Below, in pieces: positions 4,599-6,074 of a stretch of DNA of 6,074 bases. The first letter of the stretch is position 1. Each line of letters starts with the position of its first letter. The notes beneath the pieces are model-generated. The model worked only from the letters and a program-made list of their open reading frames with translations. It did no database searches and was not told the origin of the DNA. The translations under genes were made by a program, and so were the position numbers. This DNA is from Acidobacteriota bacterium (GTDB lineage: Bacteria > Acidobacteriota > Terriglobia > Terriglobales > Acidobacteriaceae). The DNA lies in NCBI GenBank assembly GCA_003225655.1, contig QIAW01000404.1:3936-10009 (forward strand). The letters run 5' to 3'.

Positions 4599-6074
4599 CT
4601 AGTGGTGCTCGTGTCCACGGCAGATATGCTCGCAGGCAACCGATCCCTGCTTGACAGTTGGGCCGGCCTGGAAACCGTCTTCGCAGACGCACCGGTCGAA
4701 TTCGGGTGTGGGCGTGGGCGTCGGATGCGGATGGGACACAGGGTTACATGCCGAAGCCGGCCGCCCAAACAGGACATAGTGAATGTCTGTTTTCCCGCCG
4801 GTAATTCCATAACCGTAGGCATCGAAAAGATTCCCTGGGTCCGTTTTGGTGGCAGGCTCCTGCCGCAGAGTTACGTAATCTCCAAAGCGAGTCGTGCCGG
4901 TGTCGCTTCCGGTGGTGATATAGACCAGAAAGTCGCCCCAGAAACCCACTACATGGTTTTCAAAGTGGCCGTTGCCGCCATACTCGAGCGAAAGGCCTAC
5001 CTCCTCGGTGCAAGCATTGGTGGCGAGCGCCGGGTAAGCGAAGGCGTAATCGTTGTTCCATATCTGCACTTGCTGGTCTACGTGAAAATTGTTGCTGCGA
5101 TCCAAAGCTACCATGTTGACGTGCGGCTGCTTGAAATGGTCATCTTTGCCTGCGGTCCACGCGAACCAAACGTGTTTACCTGCGCGCGCGCCGCCGGCAA
5201 TCCAGGTGCCGACAGCACTCACCTCTGTGAGCCAGTTCTGGTTATCAGGAGTGGTTGAGGTAAAACCGCCATTCGTCCAACTTGAGATTCCAACGTCGCG
5301 CCAGAAATAAGAGTTGGAATTTTCCGCCAGGGAGAAGACACGCATGTTGCTGGTGTTGTTGTGTCCGGCCCAGAAGATTTCGTCTTTGCTATTTTGTACC
5401 AGATGTGAGAACCAGGCCATGATGCTGTCTGGAGGATTGGTAAAGCCAATTCCGATATTTCCACCTGCCTGAAGCTGGGCCAGCGGTACTCGTGCAACCA
5501 GGTGTCCAGTGTTTTTGCCCGAGACATTCCAGCTCATATAAAGAAAGTTATTACCCACGGAGAGGTCGGGATAATCAAAGCCGGCGCCTTGCTGGCCAAA
5601 GACATCCGGCGTCAGGTTCCAATAGGTCCACGCTGTGCCGCCGCTGTTCTTGACTTGGGCAGGGCTGGCCACAGCCAGGCGGACTCCATTGCCCTGCAGC
5701 AGCCAGATGAAGCGATCAATACTGGGCGCGTACTGGACAATCTGATCGCAACAAAAGCCTACGGCATCATTGGGGAAGATGGTGGTCGGGTTCAACTGTG
5801 TGAACGAATTTCCACCATTAGTTGAATAAGCCGCTAACCAGTTTGCGGAAACAAAGATAATGCCTCCGCCATTCGCGCTGCCGCTGGGTTCCGCAATACT
5901 GCCGCCACCAACCCCGAGACTGTCATTGCTGACGAAATTGATGGCTGGAGGATCGCCGATGGGCGCTTTTTCCGTGCCAGTGCTGGTGGGCGTTGGTTTG
6001 CCGGGAACAAAAGGACCCTTGGGAACCGTCCATTCCGACCTGTTGACCTCGGAGTCAAATTTAGGCCGTTGCGG
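4599..6074 (-). CDS. Large secreted propeller-like protein with Cys-rich tail (5' end outside)
   Basis: The frame is open from the right edge to TAG at 4601-4599, 491 residues visible; the start and any signal peptide lie beyond 6074. A TTG at 5795 is in frame but the 93 codons upstream of it are clearly the same protein, so it is internal. In order: a Pro/Thr-rich linker (PGKPTPTSTG, 24-33); an Asp-box-like STNGGNSF (84-91); a vicinal cysteine motif FCCDQ (107-111) followed by IDRFIWLLQG; and a long beta-rich region with repeated Trp/Phe/Tyr-Gly blocks including EIFWAGHNN and FGDYVTLRQEP. It ends with a PTPTPTP linker (451-457) and a tail with CVCEDGF (462-468), C481, C485 and the terminus RGHEHH. 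I recognise the overall pattern as that of secreted bacterial proteins of unknown function with a sialidase-like propeller, not as a named enzyme. It is co-directional with the 4178 gene, 420 bp apart. Confidence 0.8.
   Translation of the reverse strand, partial: PQRPKFDSEVNRSEWTVPKGPFVPGKPTPTSTGTEKAPIGDPPAINFVSNDSLGVGGGSIAEPSGSANGGGIIFVSANWLAAYSTNGGNSFTQLNPTTIFPNDAVGFCCDQIVQYAPSIDRFIWLLQGNGVRLAVASPAQVKNSGGTAWTYWNLTPDVFGQQGAGFDYPDLSVGNNFLYMSWNVSGKNTGHLVARVPLAQLQAGGNIGIGFTNPPDSIMAWFSHLVQNSKDEIFWAGHNNTSNMRVFSLAENSNSYFWRDVGISSWTNGGFTSTTPDNQNWLTEVSAVGTWIAGGARAGKHVWFAWTAGKDDHFKQPHVNMVALDRSNNFHVDQQVQIWNNDYAFAYPALATNACTEEVGLSLEYGGNGHFENHVVGFWGDFLVYITTGSDTGTTRFGDYVTLRQEPATKTDPGNLFDAYGYGITGGKTDIHYVLFGRPASACNPVSHPHPTPTPTPEFDRCVCEDGFQAGPTVKQGSVACEHICRGHEHH

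Noticed and set aside
4271..4822. Minus-strand open frames of 183 and 95 codons across the end of the 4599 gene
   Set aside because: They overlap the well-supported propeller-like gene in other frames and lack ribosome sites. Cys-containing stretches such as KCTCP come from the repeated palindrome read in different frames.
5834..6058. 74-codon minus-strand open frame near the right edge
   Set aside because: It is another frame of the propeller-like gene, whose own frame stays open to the window end and carries the Asp-box motif and the PT-rich linker.

Overview
The window looks like a piece of an Acidobacteriota-type genome (inference). The strongest clue is the C-terminus of an Oar-like TonB-dependent outer-membrane protein at the left edge, of the kind that is greatly expanded in that phylum (FNAFNHPQF block, terminal Phe). 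The rest of the gene content is secreted: a polysaccharide lyase and two Asp-box, beta-propeller-like proteins. No housekeeping gene, transposase, integrase or CRISPR array is visible.

Layout. Positions 1-528 (+) hold the 3' end of the TonB-dependent receptor gene, followed by a long hairpin (554-606). Positions 607-1382 have no convincing large gene. They carry a pair of 22-bp-period direct repeats, a plausible sigma70 promoter (1023-1052), a near-perfect 19-bp palindrome just after the predicted transcription start (1074-1092), a short ORF with its own Shine-Dalgarno sequence, and a hairpin close to the next start codon. Positions 1383-2315 (+) encode a secreted family PL7 (alginate lyase type) polysaccharide lyase with all three signature blocks, closed by a textbook Rho-independent terminator (2348-2390). 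Two genes then face it on the minus strand: 4178-2565, a membrane-anchored or secreted propeller-like protein with an Asp box, and 4599 to beyond 6074, a large secreted propeller-like protein with a Pro/Thr linker and a Cys/His-rich tail.

The most unusual signal is a 21-bp perfect direct repeat (2527-2547 and 4371-4391). It reads as the 3' end of a leucine-type tRNA, positions 56 to 76 including the encoded CCA, yet no complete tRNA is present at either copy. The copies bracket the 4178-2565 gene, as expected for attachment-site scars of site-specific integration. Close by, 12 nt after the stop of the 4599 gene, the 12-bp palindrome CAAGTGCACTTG occurs twice with a 22-bp period.

Working model (inference): a small accessory cluster for sensing, degrading and importing an extracellular uronic-acid-containing polysaccharide. 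The receptor would handle outer-membrane transport and the PL7 enzyme would cleave the chain. The two propeller-like proteins would bind or process glycans. At least the segment with the 4178-2565 gene appears to have been acquired at a tRNA-derived site.
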